Shown here: positions 18,915 to 26,905 of the stretch, piece after piece
Position numbering within the stretch: position 1 is the first letter of the stretch
How the letters are laid out: each line of letters starts with the position of its first letter
Assembly (NCBI GenBank): GCA_048262655.1
Contig: JBLXEY010000003.1
Span: 496,001 to 560,000, forward strand
DNA: 64,000 nt
From: JABMNT01 sp048262655
Lineage (GTDB): Bacteria; Pseudomonadota; Alphaproteobacteria; Rhodospirillales; Casp-alpha2
Reading direction: 5' to 3'
Notes under the pieces: generated by a model
Database searches by the model: none
Seen by the model: only the letters and a program-made list of their open reading frames with translations
Told to the model about the DNA's origin: nothing
Made by a program: the position numbers and the translations under genes

Positions 18915-19874
18915 TTTTGTTTTGCGACGCCGCCTTAGTACAGTTGATCCCACCAGTAGACTCAGAAGCCCTGATATGTTGCCACCACCCATGTCGGAAA
19001 GGGGGGCTGTTGCAATATCAAGTTCATTGTCTGAGAGGGCTGTGGCAGGGTCACTTTGAACAAGGAAAATGGCATCGTTGAAATCGTTATCGCCGTAAGG
19101 CCGTATCAGGTCTTCGAAACCGACCAGCACCGTGTTTTTATTGTTGTCTGCAAATAACATCGCCGTGTGACGTGCATTAGAATTGGCGTTGCCAAGCGTT
19201 GCATTTGCACCGGCTTCAGGATTGAGAAAATCGAGTGAATAAAAGTTATTCGGATCTCCGCTACGGTTATAACCAGAAATGCCGCCTTGCTTATAGGCAT
19301 TGGCCGATACGAAGAAGCCGACATTAGTGCCCGCATCAAAAATTTTGCCGCCATTCATGGTTAACCCGTCACTTGTATCAGTGATTGATCCACCGCCAAT
19401 GACAAGGGTATCTCCGTAGTTCAGAGATCCACCACCACCTGATTCTGAAAAGTTTGCAAACATGAAATCAGCTTGCACACCGTTCACGGAATTGAGTTCG
19501 CTGTATGAGATACGACCAGAGCCGTTGCTATCAATGTCGCTAAAACTGAGGCCATCGAACGCGTTATCAGAATATTCGAAGTAGCCAACGGAATTTCGAT
19601 AACCGGCCCCTTCGTCAACAAAAGAAACAGCAAGGTGTGATGCTTCGGAGAGCCGAAGGTTGGGGTTGTAGTTTTCTGCCAGGAAGCTCTGGTTTACGGC
19701 GCTGGATTCAGGCAAGGCCGTACGAACATCCTGTAGTAATTGAGCGCCAAGATCAATATTGGTCAAAGTCGCGTCTGCCGCTTGCGCCTGCATATTCATT
19801 AGTATAACGGGCACAGCGACGAGCGGCATTAGCTTCCAATTAATTCTTGGCCGGTCGAAATTTTCATTTGTCAT
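18903..19874 (-). CDS. Secreted DUF4114-type protein with Met-Gly-Gly exosortase-like tail
   Basis: A 323-residue exported protein. A signal peptide (hydrophobic to about 33, ending AQA) opens it. An EF-hand-like calcium loop DIDSNGSGRISYSEL is near residue 115. The DUF4114 signature appears near residues 235-270 with HTAMLFADNN, VLVGFEDLIRP and DNDFNDAIF. The C-terminus is a sorting-type tail: TAPLSDMGG, then a hydrophobic helix, then RRRRK. The same plan closes the protein at 51698-51973, and an exosortase lies at 22221-23048, so it is a likely exosortase substrate tied to the exopolysaccharide. A sigma-54 promoter precedes it at 19924-19938. Confidence 0.85.
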   Translation of the reverse strand: MTNENFDRPRINWKLMPLVAVPVILMNMQAQAADATLTNIDLGAQLLQDVRTALPESSAVNQSFLAENYNPNLRLSEASHLAVSFVDEGAGYRNSVGYFEYSDNAFDGLSFSDIDSNGSGRISYSELNSVNGVQADFMFANFSESGGGGSLNYGDTLVIGGGSITDTSDGLTMNGGKIFDAGTNVGFFVSANAYKQGGISGYNRSGDPNNFYSLDFLNPEAGANATLGNANSNARHTAMLFADNNKNTVLVGFEDLIRPYGDNDFNDAIFLVQSDPATALSDNELDIATAPLSDMGGGNISGLLSLLVGSTVLRRRRKTKIAK

Positions 19875-19923
19875 AATACGCGGTCCTAGTTTTGTTTAAA
19901 TCATGTGCGTAATCGCAAAACAC

Positions 19924-19938
19924 GCAATTGGCGTGCCA
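19924..19938 (-). promoter_or_regulatory. Sigma-54 promoter of the DUF4114 protein gene
   Basis: Read on the minus strand: TGGCACGCCAATTGC, an excellent consensus with GG-N10-GC. Predicted start near 19912, 38 bases before the ATG at 19874. No clear copy of the upstream dyad was found. Confidence 0.8.
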
Positions 19939-19963
19939 ATAAATTTAACGACGCCAAAAGCCG

Positions 19964-20908
19964 CTAGGCAGCGGCGGCTGTTTCAAACATCGCTTCCATT
20001 GTTAGCTTAAGGCCATCACTGAGCGTCGTTTCAGCCTTGACCCCAAGATTGCGCTGTGCCCGATCAGGGTCGCCAATAGAAACCCGAATGTCACCATTTC
20101 TTGCCGGTTCCGCCTTGATAGTCAAAGGGCGGCCAGAAAGACTGGCTATTGTTTGCGCAAGTTGATTAATCGTAACCATTCGTCCTGTGCACACGTTGAC
20201 GACGTCTTGCTGCCTTGATGCGTTCTGCATCCCGGCCACCAGAAAACGGACCACATCGCCGACATAAACAAAATCCCGGCACTGCCCTCCGTCGCCAAAG
20301 ATGGAAATAGGTTCGCCGCGGCTGATCCGGTCAACGAAAACAGAAATAACGCCTGAGTAGGGGGACGCGGGATCCTGGCGAGGTCCATAAACATTGAAGA
20401 ACCGTAATCCCATTGACGGTACATCGTGAACCAATGACCCGACACGCGCGTGAAGTTCACAGGCCAGTTTGTCTGCTCCATAGGCTGTCAAGGGGCGTGG
20501 AACTTCTCGTTCTGTCAGTGGCATACTCGCATTGTCACCGTAAATTGCTGCCGAGGACGCATAAATAACAGGAACCGGTTTTCCGCTCTTGGCCGACTTG
20601 GCTGCATCGAAAACAGCAATCGTACCCGATAAATTAACGCGATGTGTTTCGAGCCAATGGTGGACGGATCGCTCGACTGACGCGATTGCTGCAAGATGAA
20701 AACATCCATCCATTCCTGCCATACTCGTCGTGACCGTGTTGACGTCACAAACATCGCCAACGATCAGCTCTGCTTTCGGGTGCAGGTTTTCACGACGGCC
20801 TGTGGACAAGTCGTCCAGGACCCGAACGTTGTGCCCAGAGCCGACTAATGCATCAACAAGGTTTGATCCAATAAAACCGCAGCCGCCTGTTACTAAATAA
20901 TTTGCCAT
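19964..20908 (-). CDS. NAD-dependent sugar epimerase/dehydratase
   Basis: Extended short-chain dehydrogenase acting on a nucleotide sugar, probably a UDP-glucose/UDP-GlcNAc 4-epimerase or UDP-glucuronate-type enzyme that supplies a building block. The start is the ATG at 20908 (AGAGG site 7 bases before); the 314-residue product opens with the NAD-binding loop TGGCGFIGSN. Active-site YGADK follows the SSAAIYG stretch, giving the S-x(n)-Y-x3-K triad, and FFNVYGPRQDP is typical of GalE/WbpP-type epimerases. It stands alone on the minus strand, divergent from the main operon, and is driven by its own sigma-54 promoter at 20949-20963. Substrate not decidable by eye. Confidence 0.9.
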   Translation of the reverse strand: MANYLVTGGCGFIGSNLVDALVGSGHNVRVLDDLSTGRRENLHPKAELIVGDVCDVNTVTTSMAGMDGCFHLAAIASVERSVHHWLETHRVNLSGTIAVFDAAKSAKSGKPVPVIYASSAAIYGDNASMPLTEREVPRPLTAYGADKLACELHARVGSLVHDVPSMGLRFFNVYGPRQDPASPYSGVISVFVDRISRGEPISIFGDGGQCRDFVYVGDVVRFLVAGMQNASRQQDVVNVCTGRMVTINQLAQTIASLSGRPLTIKAEPARNGDIRVSIGDPDRAQRNLGVKAETTLSDGLKLTMEAMFETAAAA

Positions 20909-20948
20909 GATGTTTCCTCTTTGTGAAATAAAAATCACAACCATCAGC

Positions 20949-20963
20949 GCAACATCCTTGCCA
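20949..20963 (-). promoter_or_regulatory. Sigma-54 promoter of the epimerase gene
   Basis: Minus-strand TGGCAAGGATGTTGC with GG-N10-GC. Predicted start near 20937, 29 bases before the ATG. Shares the enhancer dyads at 21030-21063 with the divergent operon. Confidence 0.75.
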
Positions 20964-21029
20964 TTTTTTTTCATAATCTAAGTCTTTGATTTAAAATAAA
21001 AAATCAATAAACCAGCAGCTGTGAACCTC

Positions 21030-21063
21030 GTCTCATTTTGCAAAGCGAGAAACAATCTGAGAA
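21030..21063. promoter_or_regulatory. Candidate shared enhancer between divergent sigma-54 promoters
   Basis: GTCTCATTTTGCAAA (21030-21044) and, on the minus strand, TTCTCAGATTGTTTC (21049-21063) resemble the locus dyad TTCTCA-N3-TGMGAA. They lie about 70 bases upstream of both the leftward promoter (20949) and the rightward one (21117). Confidence 0.5.
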
Positions 21064-21116
21064 ATTTTGATGGGCTCAGGACGTCAAATAATGCGGAAAT
21101 CTGCGGTTCTTCAAAA

Positions 21117-21131
21117 TGGCATAGCAATTGC
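21117..21131 (+). promoter_or_regulatory. Sigma-54 promoter of the glycosyltransferase-exosortase-Wzy operon
   Basis: TGGCATAGCAATTGC with GG-N10-GC. The predicted start near 21143 lies downstream of earlier in-frame ATG codons, which rules those out as starts and supports the ATG at 21160. Confidence 0.75.
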
Positions 21132-21159
21132 TCTTCTTTGGGCAGAAATGGAGAACGAT

Positions 21160-22224
21160 ATGACTTCTGAAAACATTTGGATACTCTTAGACTCGTCCGG
21201 TATTGGTGGCATTGAAACACATGTTACGGGCCTCGCTTCTGCCTTAAGACAGTGTGGTCTTCAGGTGGAAATCGTTCTTGTCAGCGATCATGGGGAACAT
21301 CCTCTCATGGAGGTTTGGGCCAAGGCCGGAAACACCGTCAGGATTATAGAAGGCGGCGTGATTGGGCTATACAAAGCTTTAAATAATCAGCGACCTGCGT
21401 TGGTGCACACGCACGGTTATAAAGCGGGAATCCTTGGAAAAGGTATTTGTGGTTTTCTTCGGATCCCGATCATTAGCACTTATCATGCGGGTGAACCCGG
21501 TGCAGGTCGGGTCAAACTGTATAACATGCTAGATTGTCATATGGCCCGGCTCGCGCCAGCGATCGCCGTCAGCAGCCCCATTGCAAAGAGGTTGCGGGGC
21601 GATGTTCGAATCATCCCAAACTTCGTCGACGTGCCGGAGACGATGGCACTGGGCGGAAATACAATTGCTTTCGTTGGGCGCCTATCTCATGAAAAAGGGG
21701 CCGACCGTTTTCTCGAACTGGCCGCCCAGTTCCCAGATCTTCCCTTTGATGTTTTTGGTGATGGACCCGAGCGTGCCGAAATTGAAAAAACGGCTCCGGA
21801 GAATGTGTGCATGTGGGGTTCTGTGGCGTCGATGGATTCTTACTGGGCGGGTATTGGTTTGTTATGCATATCTTCGCGCCATGAAGGTTTGCCATTAGTC
21901 GCGCTGGAGGCAATGGCCCGCGGCGTACCAGTCGCATCCTATGCCGTGGGCGCCCTGCCTGAAGTTATTGAAGACGGCTTGGACGGGTTTATCGTCCCAG
22001 CGGGTGACCAAAAAGCAATGGCACAGGTTTTTGAGACGTGGCGGCAGATGGACCGCAGTCATAAAACGGAGATGTCGCTGCGAGCCAGAAGTCGAATACA
22101 GGAGATGTTTTCGACCCGCTCGGTACTTCCACAAATACTGAATGTTTATGATCAAGCGCTGAATTCGCACAGTGGCCGGTGTGATTTGTCTCTCGTTAAT
22201 CGTTTAGTTCGAGAGATGTCATGA
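21160..22224 (+). CDS. GT4-family glycosyltransferase
   Basis: Adds a sugar to the growing exopolysaccharide repeat on the cytoplasmic face. The 354-residue product has a GT-B fold: N-terminal GIGGIETHVTGLA acceptor-domain loop, HTHGYKAG, then the nucleotide-sugar domain with FVGRLSHEKGADRFLELA, FGDGPE and the E-x7-E motif in SSRHEGLPLVALEAMARG. I choose the ATG at 21160 because GGAGA sits 5 bases before it and the sigma-54 start is near 21143. Its stop overlaps the exosortase ATG as ATGA. Donor sugar unknown. Confidence 0.9.
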   Translation: MTSENIWILLDSSGIGGIETHVTGLASALRQCGLQVEIVLVSDHGEHPLMEVWAKAGNTVRIIEGGVIGLYKALNNQRPALVHTHGYKAGILGKGICGFLRIPIISTYHAGEPGAGRVKLYNMLDCHMARLAPAIAVSSPIAKRLRGDVRIIPNFVDVPETMALGGNTIAFVGRLSHEKGADRFLELAAQFPDLPFDVFGDGPERAEIEKTAPENVCMWGSVASMDSYWAGIGLLCISSRHEGLPLVALEAMARGVPVASYAVGALPEVIEDGLDGFIVPAGDQKAMAQVFETWRQMDRSHKTEMSLRARSRIQEMFSTRSVLPQILNVYDQALNSHSGRCDLSLVNRLVREMS

Positions 22225-23048
22225 TCAGTAAATATACTCTATACGGTCTTGTCTTGGGCGTGGGATGTACCAACGCGCTGATACGCCCCGTCCTCAGGGC
22301 GATCCAAACGGATGGTTTCGTCTCCGTCTTCGGGGGTTTTGGGATTAGCGCGGTCATTTGGGGTGCCTTGTTTTGGGCCTTATCCTCTATTGCCAAACTG
22401 CCCTACGAGGAGCCAACAAGAACGGACACTGTTGTTACAATGATCGCTCTGTTGGGCTTTCTCGTGCCGGCAGCGACGGCGAGTTGGGTTGTTGTCGGTT
22501 TAGCCGCTTTGTTCTGGCAAAGATCGCACCAAGTAAATAAGAGAGCGGCTTTAGCCCTCTCGGTTATCGTTTTCGCGGCATTTCGCGATCCACTGGCCTC
22601 ATTGGCACTCAAACTATTTGCGACACCATTGCTGGATGGAGATGCGCTTTTGGCATCCGCCGTCATGCAGATTTGGGACAGCTCGGTAACGCGTAGTGGT
22701 AATCTTATCAGTGGCTCTAACGGACACAAATTAATGATTTTGACGGGATGTACGTCTTATACAAACTTATCCATCGCGCTGTTGGCCTGGTTTGCGATGA
22801 CGCGGGCGTTGGTCGGAAACATTCATCGACCTCAAATTTGGGCGGGCGTTTCTGTCGCCTTCGCAATGCTTGCTATTAATATTTTCCGTCTTGCACTCAT
22901 GGGAGTAGGGCCGGAAACCTACCGGTTCATTCATGACGAAGAAGGTGCCATCATTGTCGATCTGGTGATGATTATCGCAACTTTAATGATTACAGCGAGA
23001 GGATGTGGATATGGTTTTCCAAAATATCGCCTTTTGGTCCGTCTTTAG
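22221..23048 (+). CDS. Exosortase/archaeosortase family protein
   Basis: Membrane transpeptidase-like enzyme predicted to cleave and anchor proteins with a C-terminal sorting tail. The 275-residue protein has about eight membrane helices and the expected triad: C177 in LTGCTSYTN, R223 in INIFRLAL and H238 in RFIHDEEG. No EpsI domain is fused to it; the next gene, overlapping by 38 bases, encodes a periplasmic protein that may fill that role. It sits between a glycosyltransferase and a Wzy-type polymerase, as exosortases do in exopolysaccharide loci. Two candidate substrates with a Met-Gly-Gly tail lie at 18903-19874 and 51698-51973. Family recognition is from the triad and topology. Confidence 0.8.
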   Translation: MISKYTLYGLVLGVGCTNALIRPVLRAIQTDGFVSVFGGFGISAVIWGALFWALSSIAKLPYEEPTRTDTVVTMIALLGFLVPAATASWVVVGLAALFWQRSHQVNKRAALALSVIVFAAFRDPLASLALKLFATPLLDGDALLASAVMQIWDSSVTRSGNLISGSNGHKLMILTGCTSYTNLSIALLAWFAMTRALVGNIHRPQIWAGVSVAFAMLAINIFRLALMGVGPETYRFIHDEEGAIIVDLVMIIATLMITARGCGYGFPKYRLLVRL

Positions 23049-23502
23049 CATCCTGACGGTCCTTGGTCTTACGATGAAGACCAACAGCATCGCGATTGCA
23101 GAACCTATGGAAGTCTCGTCCAGCGGCTTCGAGCATATTGCGCCTGTTCTTTATGAAAATGGCTACCGTCTTCGCGGAGTGCAGACACCAACGACCGACA
23201 AAAATTTTGTTGTGAATATTTACGAGCGGCTTGGCTGTCGTGGAGCCTTGATCCTTTTACCGTTAATTCGAAATTCGGAAGCGGCACAACTGTTGAAAAC
23301 GCGTTATCTTTCAGAGAAGGGCAGTGCCTTCTTTGTTTTGAACGGAGCGCGCTACGAGACATTTCCAGATGCACAATTCTGGTGGAACGGCTTTACGTCG
23401 TTTGTTATGAGCTTTGGTCAAACCAAATCTAAGTCTTTTGTCTGGTCTGTCGTCGAAACCCGACCCTGTGTCGACACGACACCCCTTCATAAATATTTTT
23501 AG
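23011..23502 (+). CDS. Exported exosortase-linked protein
   Basis: A 163-residue protein with an N-terminal signal (hydrophobic about 5-30, ending SIAIA) and a soluble periplasmic body with paired Cys (one in ERLGCRG, one in TRPCVD) and WW-rich stretch AQFWWNGF. I choose ATG 23011, 8 bases after GAGAGG; a GTG two codons earlier is possible. It overlaps the exosortase gene, which argues for a joint function like EpsI, but I cannot show homology to EpsI. Confidence 0.7.
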   Translation: MVFQNIAFWSVFSILTVLGLTMKTNSIAIAEPMEVSSSGFEHIAPVLYENGYRLRGVQTPTTDKNFVVNIYERLGCRGALILLPLIRNSEAAQLLKTRYLSEKGSAFFVLNGARYETFPDAQFWWNGFTSFVMSFGQTKSKSFVWSVVETRPCVDTTPLHKYF

Positions 23503-23512
23503 CGATTTTAAA

Positions 23513-24955
23513 ATGGAACCTCATTTCACAAACGCTCTTCGAATTGATCGACGGCTTGTGCAGGTCACGAACCTGAAACAGTTTGCTGTTGCTTTCCTGA
23601 TTTGTTTTGCGGTTGGTGTTCTCTGGTTACAAGTAAAGCATCCGCTGGTCGGCCCGGTAATTGCCTTATTGCCAATTGCAGGGCTTATCGTGTTAAAAAT
23701 GCCTTTTCCCTTTGCGTTGGGTTTTGTTGTCTTTTCATTCTTTCGATTGCACGAAGTTTTTCCCCAACTGTATTCTTTGCATATTCCCCAGTTGTTGGCC
23801 TTGGGGACGCTTGTGTCCCTGGCCTGGAGCCTATGGACGCGACGGCTAAATGCATATTGGACCCGCGAACTTAGCATTTTTTTCCTGTTCTTTTGTATCG
23901 TCTCACTTGGGGTGTTCTTTGCCTCCAACCGTGCTGAAGCAATGGCCAGTTATACAGGGAACTACGTCAAAATTGCCGTTATGGTTGTCGCTATCGCTTG
24001 GCTGGCTGTAGGTATTAAGGTCCTACGTCTATCGTCATGGGTCATTATATTCTCTGGTGTTTTGGTCGGTGGCGTCGCCATCATGAACAAAATGAAGGGT
24101 ATCGGTTTGGTCGAGGGAACCCGCGTAACCATCGGGAGGGATATTGGGTCTATGTTGGGAGACCCAAACGATTTGGCGCTGGTTCTTTTATTCCCCGCCG
24201 GTTTCGCGCTCTCGTATGTTCTGAATAGAGGTGTCAGCTGGCCACAACGTGTTATGGCCGGATTGGCTTTTCTCATTTTGATTTCAGCAGTTGTCGCGAC
24301 ACAAAGTCGGGGCGGATTGCTTGGCATTGCTGCTGTTATGGGTGTCTTCGCCTACCGACGAGTCAAATCAAAAGCCTTATTGGCGCTCGTCGCATTCATC
24401 GCGTTAAGCGTACTGTTTACATTAGCTGGTGTCAGTGACCGAGCTTCCGGAGGCGCCCATGAAGAAGGTATTGATGAGTCCGCAATGGGGCGCATTTATG
24501 CATGGGGTGCCGCCCTTAAGATGGCAGTCCACAACCCTCTAACAGGGGTTGGTCTGAATAACTTTCTGCTGAACTACTGGATCTACAGTGACCACTGGGA
24601 TGGTCAAAACCATGCCGTTCACTCGACCTGGTTTGGCGTTTTGGCAGAAGCGGGCTTTCTCGGGCTGCTGGTCTTTATTGCGATGATTGCATTGATTTAT
24701 CGGTGTATCTTTAGATCTTTGTATCGTCTGGAAATTACCGGTCTTCTTCGCGATTTGCCGGCTCGCCCGGGCGCTTACACGATTGCAGAAGGTATCCTGG
24801 CCAGTATGGTTGGTATTACTGTTTCGGCAACGTTTTTGACCATGGGTTTTACCTGGCCGATCTACATTCTTCTTTCACTTGCGACAGCACTCGGTAAGTA
24901 CACATCGGAACTAGAGGCCGATGCCTTGCAAATTGCTTCTCATATCAAGAAATAG
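23513..24955 (+). CDS. Wzy-type O-antigen polymerase/ligase
   Basis: Polymerises lipid-linked repeat units on the periplasmic side. A 480-residue membrane protein with about 11-12 helices and the Wzy_C region: RDIGSMLGDPNDLA, TQSRGGLLGIAA, then a large loop holding NPLTGVGLNNFLLNYW and HAVHSTWFGVLAEAGFLGL, where the conserved Arg and His/Glu of this family fall. The ATG at 23513 starts 10 bases after the previous stop; a longer start inside the previous gene is less likely. The end overlaps a candidate enhancer site for the next promoter. Confidence 0.9.
   Translation: MEPHFTNALRIDRRLVQVTNLKQFAVAFLICFAVGVLWLQVKHPLVGPVIALLPIAGLIVLKMPFPFALGFVVFSFFRLHEVFPQLYSLHIPQLLALGTLVSLAWSLWTRRLNAYWTRELSIFFLFFCIVSLGVFFASNRAEAMASYTGNYVKIAVMVVAIAWLAVGIKVLRLSSWVIIFSGVLVGGVAIMNKMKGIGLVEGTRVTIGRDIGSMLGDPNDLALVLLFPAGFALSYVLNRGVSWPQRVMAGLAFLILISAVVATQSRGGLLGIAAVMGVFAYRRVKSKALLALVAFIALSVLFTLAGVSDRASGGAHEEGIDESAMGRIYAWGAALKMAVHNPLTGVGLNNFLLNYWIYSDHWDGQNHAVHSTWFGVLAEAGFLGLLVFIAMIALIYRCIFRSLYRLEITGLLRDLPARPGAYTIAEGILASMVGITVSATFLTMGFTWPIYILLSLATALGKYTSELEADALQIASHIKK
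24937..24951 (+). promoter_or_regulatory. Candidate enhancer dyad TTCTCATATCAAGAA
   Basis: Matches the locus dyad except at the TG step, inside the 3' end of the polymerase gene and about 75 bases upstream of the sigma-54 promoter of glmS. Confidence 0.45.
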
Positions 24956-25023
24956 TCTGATCGCAGATCGCTAAAGAAGTATAAAAATCATTTAAAAACA
25001 ATGGTTTACTCAATAAGTGAATC

Positions 25024-25038
25024 TGGCCCGATTCCTGC
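25024..25038 (+). promoter_or_regulatory. Sigma-54 promoter of glmS
   Basis: TGGCCCGATTCCTGC with GG-N10-GC. Predicted start near 25050, 32 bases before the glmS ATG at 25082. Confidence 0.7.
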
Positions 25039-25081
25039 GATTACCTGCGCAATATCATTTATCATAACTGGAGTTATTCAT

Positions 25082-26905
25082 ATGTGTGGAATTGTTGGTG
25101 TCGTAAATGGAAACAATGCAGCGAAACATCTTATTACCGGTCTCAAGCAACTGGAATACAGAGGGTATGACTCCTCCGGTATTGCTGTTCTCGAAAATCA
25201 AAACCTACTGAGTCGCAAGGCAGTTGGTAAGCTCGATTGTTTGGTCGATGTCCTGCAGTCCGACCCCGTCGACGGGCCATTGGGGATCGCCCATACCCGG
25301 TGGGCGACCCATGGTGCGCCGAATGAAACAAACGCTCATCCGCACGTTGTCGATGATGTTGCGGTGGTTCACAACGGCATTATCGAAAACTATAAAGAAC
25401 TCAAAAATGAACTGGCTTCTGAAGGACACATGTTCAGTTCTGAAACAGACACGGAAGTTGTACCCCATCTGATCAGGCACCATATGGCGCAGGGCATGAG
25501 CATCGAAGCTGCGATCGAAAAATGTTTGGGGCGACTGGATGGCGCCTACGCGTTGGGTATATTGGTGCAAGGAGAACAGGAACGGCTATTCGCGGCACGG
25601 CGCGGAAGCCCATTGGCAATTGGTCATGGTGAAGACGCGATGTATATCGCCTCCGATGGGTTGGCGCTTGCTCCCATGACAGACCGGGTTAGTTATCTCG
25701 AAGACGGCGATATGGCCGTTCTGGATAATAAAGGTGTCGATGTTTTTGACGAGAACGGTTCAAAAAAATCAAGGACTGTTGTGCAAACATCTTTCTCCGC
25801 GCAGGATACGGGCAAAGCGGGTTATCGTCACTTTATGCTCAAGGAAATACACGAGCAGCCAAGTGTTGTTCGTCGCATACTGGATGCGTATCAAAAGCCG
25901 GATGCAGACGGATTTTCGCTCCCGGAGTTTCCTTTTGATTTTGCAGACCTGACTCGTTTGAGTATCGTTTCGTGCGGCACATCAAGTTACGCGGGCAGCG
26001 TGGCGAGATACTGGTTTGAACAAGTTGCGCGTATTCCTGTCGATGTCGATATTGCGTCTGAATTCAGATATCGTAATGTTCCCATGGCCCCTGGCGGAGC
26101 CGCCCTGTTTATTTCGCAATCTGGTGAGACGGCCGACACGTTGGCGGCACTTCGCTTTGCGAAAGCCGCCGGACAAGACATCATTAGTCTTGTCAATGTG
26201 CCGGAAAGTACGATTGCGCGCGAATCTGATGTTGTATTGAAAACCTATGCGGGGCCTGAGATTGGTGTTGCATCAACCAAAGCATTTATTGCTCAGTTGA
26301 CGGTATTGGCCATGATCGCAATTGAAGCGGGGCTCAAACGGCAAACTCTCTCAATGGATGAAGCGAAAGAGCTTATTCAGTCACTGAAATCGGCTCCGGT
26401 GATGATTGACCAGGTTCTGGGTCAGGCGAAGAAAATAGACAAAATCGCCAAAGACGTTTCAACGGCTAAAAGTGCGTTATTTCTCGGTCGTGGGACTTCT
26501 TTCCCAATTGCAATGGAAGGCGCGCTGAAACTGAAAGAAATCTCTTATATTCATGCCGAGGGATTTGGTGCCGGAGAATTGAAACACGGACCAATCGCCT
26601 TGGTCGACGAAGAAACCCCAATCATCGCGCTCGCGCCAAATGACCATCTTTTTGAAAAATCGGTTTCGAATCTCCAGGAAGTAAAGGCACGCGGTGCCCG
26701 CATCATCGCGATCAGTGACAAAGGAGGCCTGGCGGCCCTTGAAGACGATATCGAGGCCGGTATTGAAATTCCGAAATCTCACTCTTTTACAGGACCGTTG
26801 TTACAAGCGGTTGCCTTGCAAATGTTGGCTTATTCTGTGGCTGTTCGTAAAGGAACGGACGTTGACCAGCCGCGCAACCTTGCCAAGTCGGTGACTGTCG
26901 AATGA
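25082..26905 (+). CDS. glmS: Glutamine-fructose-6-phosphate aminotransferase
   Basis: Makes glucosamine-6-phosphate from fructose-6-phosphate and glutamine, the entry step to UDP-GlcNAc. The 607-residue length is the family norm. The start ATG at 25082 (GGAG site) places Cys2 as the N-terminal nucleophile in MCGIVGVV; GNNAAKHLITGLKQLEYRGYDSSG and HTRWATHG complete the glutaminase domain; two SIS sugar-isomerase domains follow (SCGTSSYAG, SQSGETADTL; LGRGTSFPIAMEGALKLKE) and the C-terminus ends RNLAKSVTVE as in GlmS. Together with glmM and glmU at 38949-41660 the locus carries its own amino-sugar supply, implying a GlcNAc- or HexNAc-rich polymer. Stop overlaps the next ATG. Confidence 0.97.
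   Translation: MCGIVGVVNGNNAAKHLITGLKQLEYRGYDSSGIAVLENQNLLSRKAVGKLDCLVDVLQSDPVDGPLGIAHTRWATHGAPNETNAHPHVVDDVAVVHNGIIENYKELKNELASEGHMFSSETDTEVVPHLIRHHMAQGMSIEAAIEKCLGRLDGAYALGILVQGEQERLFAARRGSPLAIGHGEDAMYIASDGLALAPMTDRVSYLEDGDMAVLDNKGVDVFDENGSKKSRTVVQTSFSAQDTGKAGYRHFMLKEIHEQPSVVRRILDAYQKPDADGFSLPEFPFDFADLTRLSIVSCGTSSYAGSVARYWFEQVARIPVDVDIASEFRYRNVPMAPGGAALFISQSGETADTLAALRFAKAAGQDIISLVNVPESTIARESDVVLKTYAGPEIGVASTKAFIAQLTVLAMIAIEAGLKRQTLSMDEAKELIQSLKSAPVMIDQVLGQAKKIDKIAKDVSTAKSALFLGRGTSFPIAMEGALKLKEISYIHAEGFGAGELKHGPIALVDEETPIIALAPNDHLFEKSVSNLQEVKARGARIIAISDKGGLAALEDDIEAGIEIPKSHSFTGPLLQAVALQMLAYSVAVRKGTDVDQPRNLAKSVTVE

Noticed and set aside
19940..20060. An enhancer copy for the DUF4114 promoter
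   Set aside because: No stretch matches TTCTCA-N3-TGMGAA; weak partial matches are at chance level.
21067..21159. Longer start of the glycosyltransferase
   Set aside because: The sigma-54 promoter at 21117 places the transcript start near 21143, after these codons, and only the ATG at 21160 has a well-spaced ribosome site.
25001..25081. Longer start of GlmS
   Set aside because: GlmS needs Cys directly after the initiator Met, which the ATG at 25082 gives, and the promoter at 25024 excludes the earlier codon.
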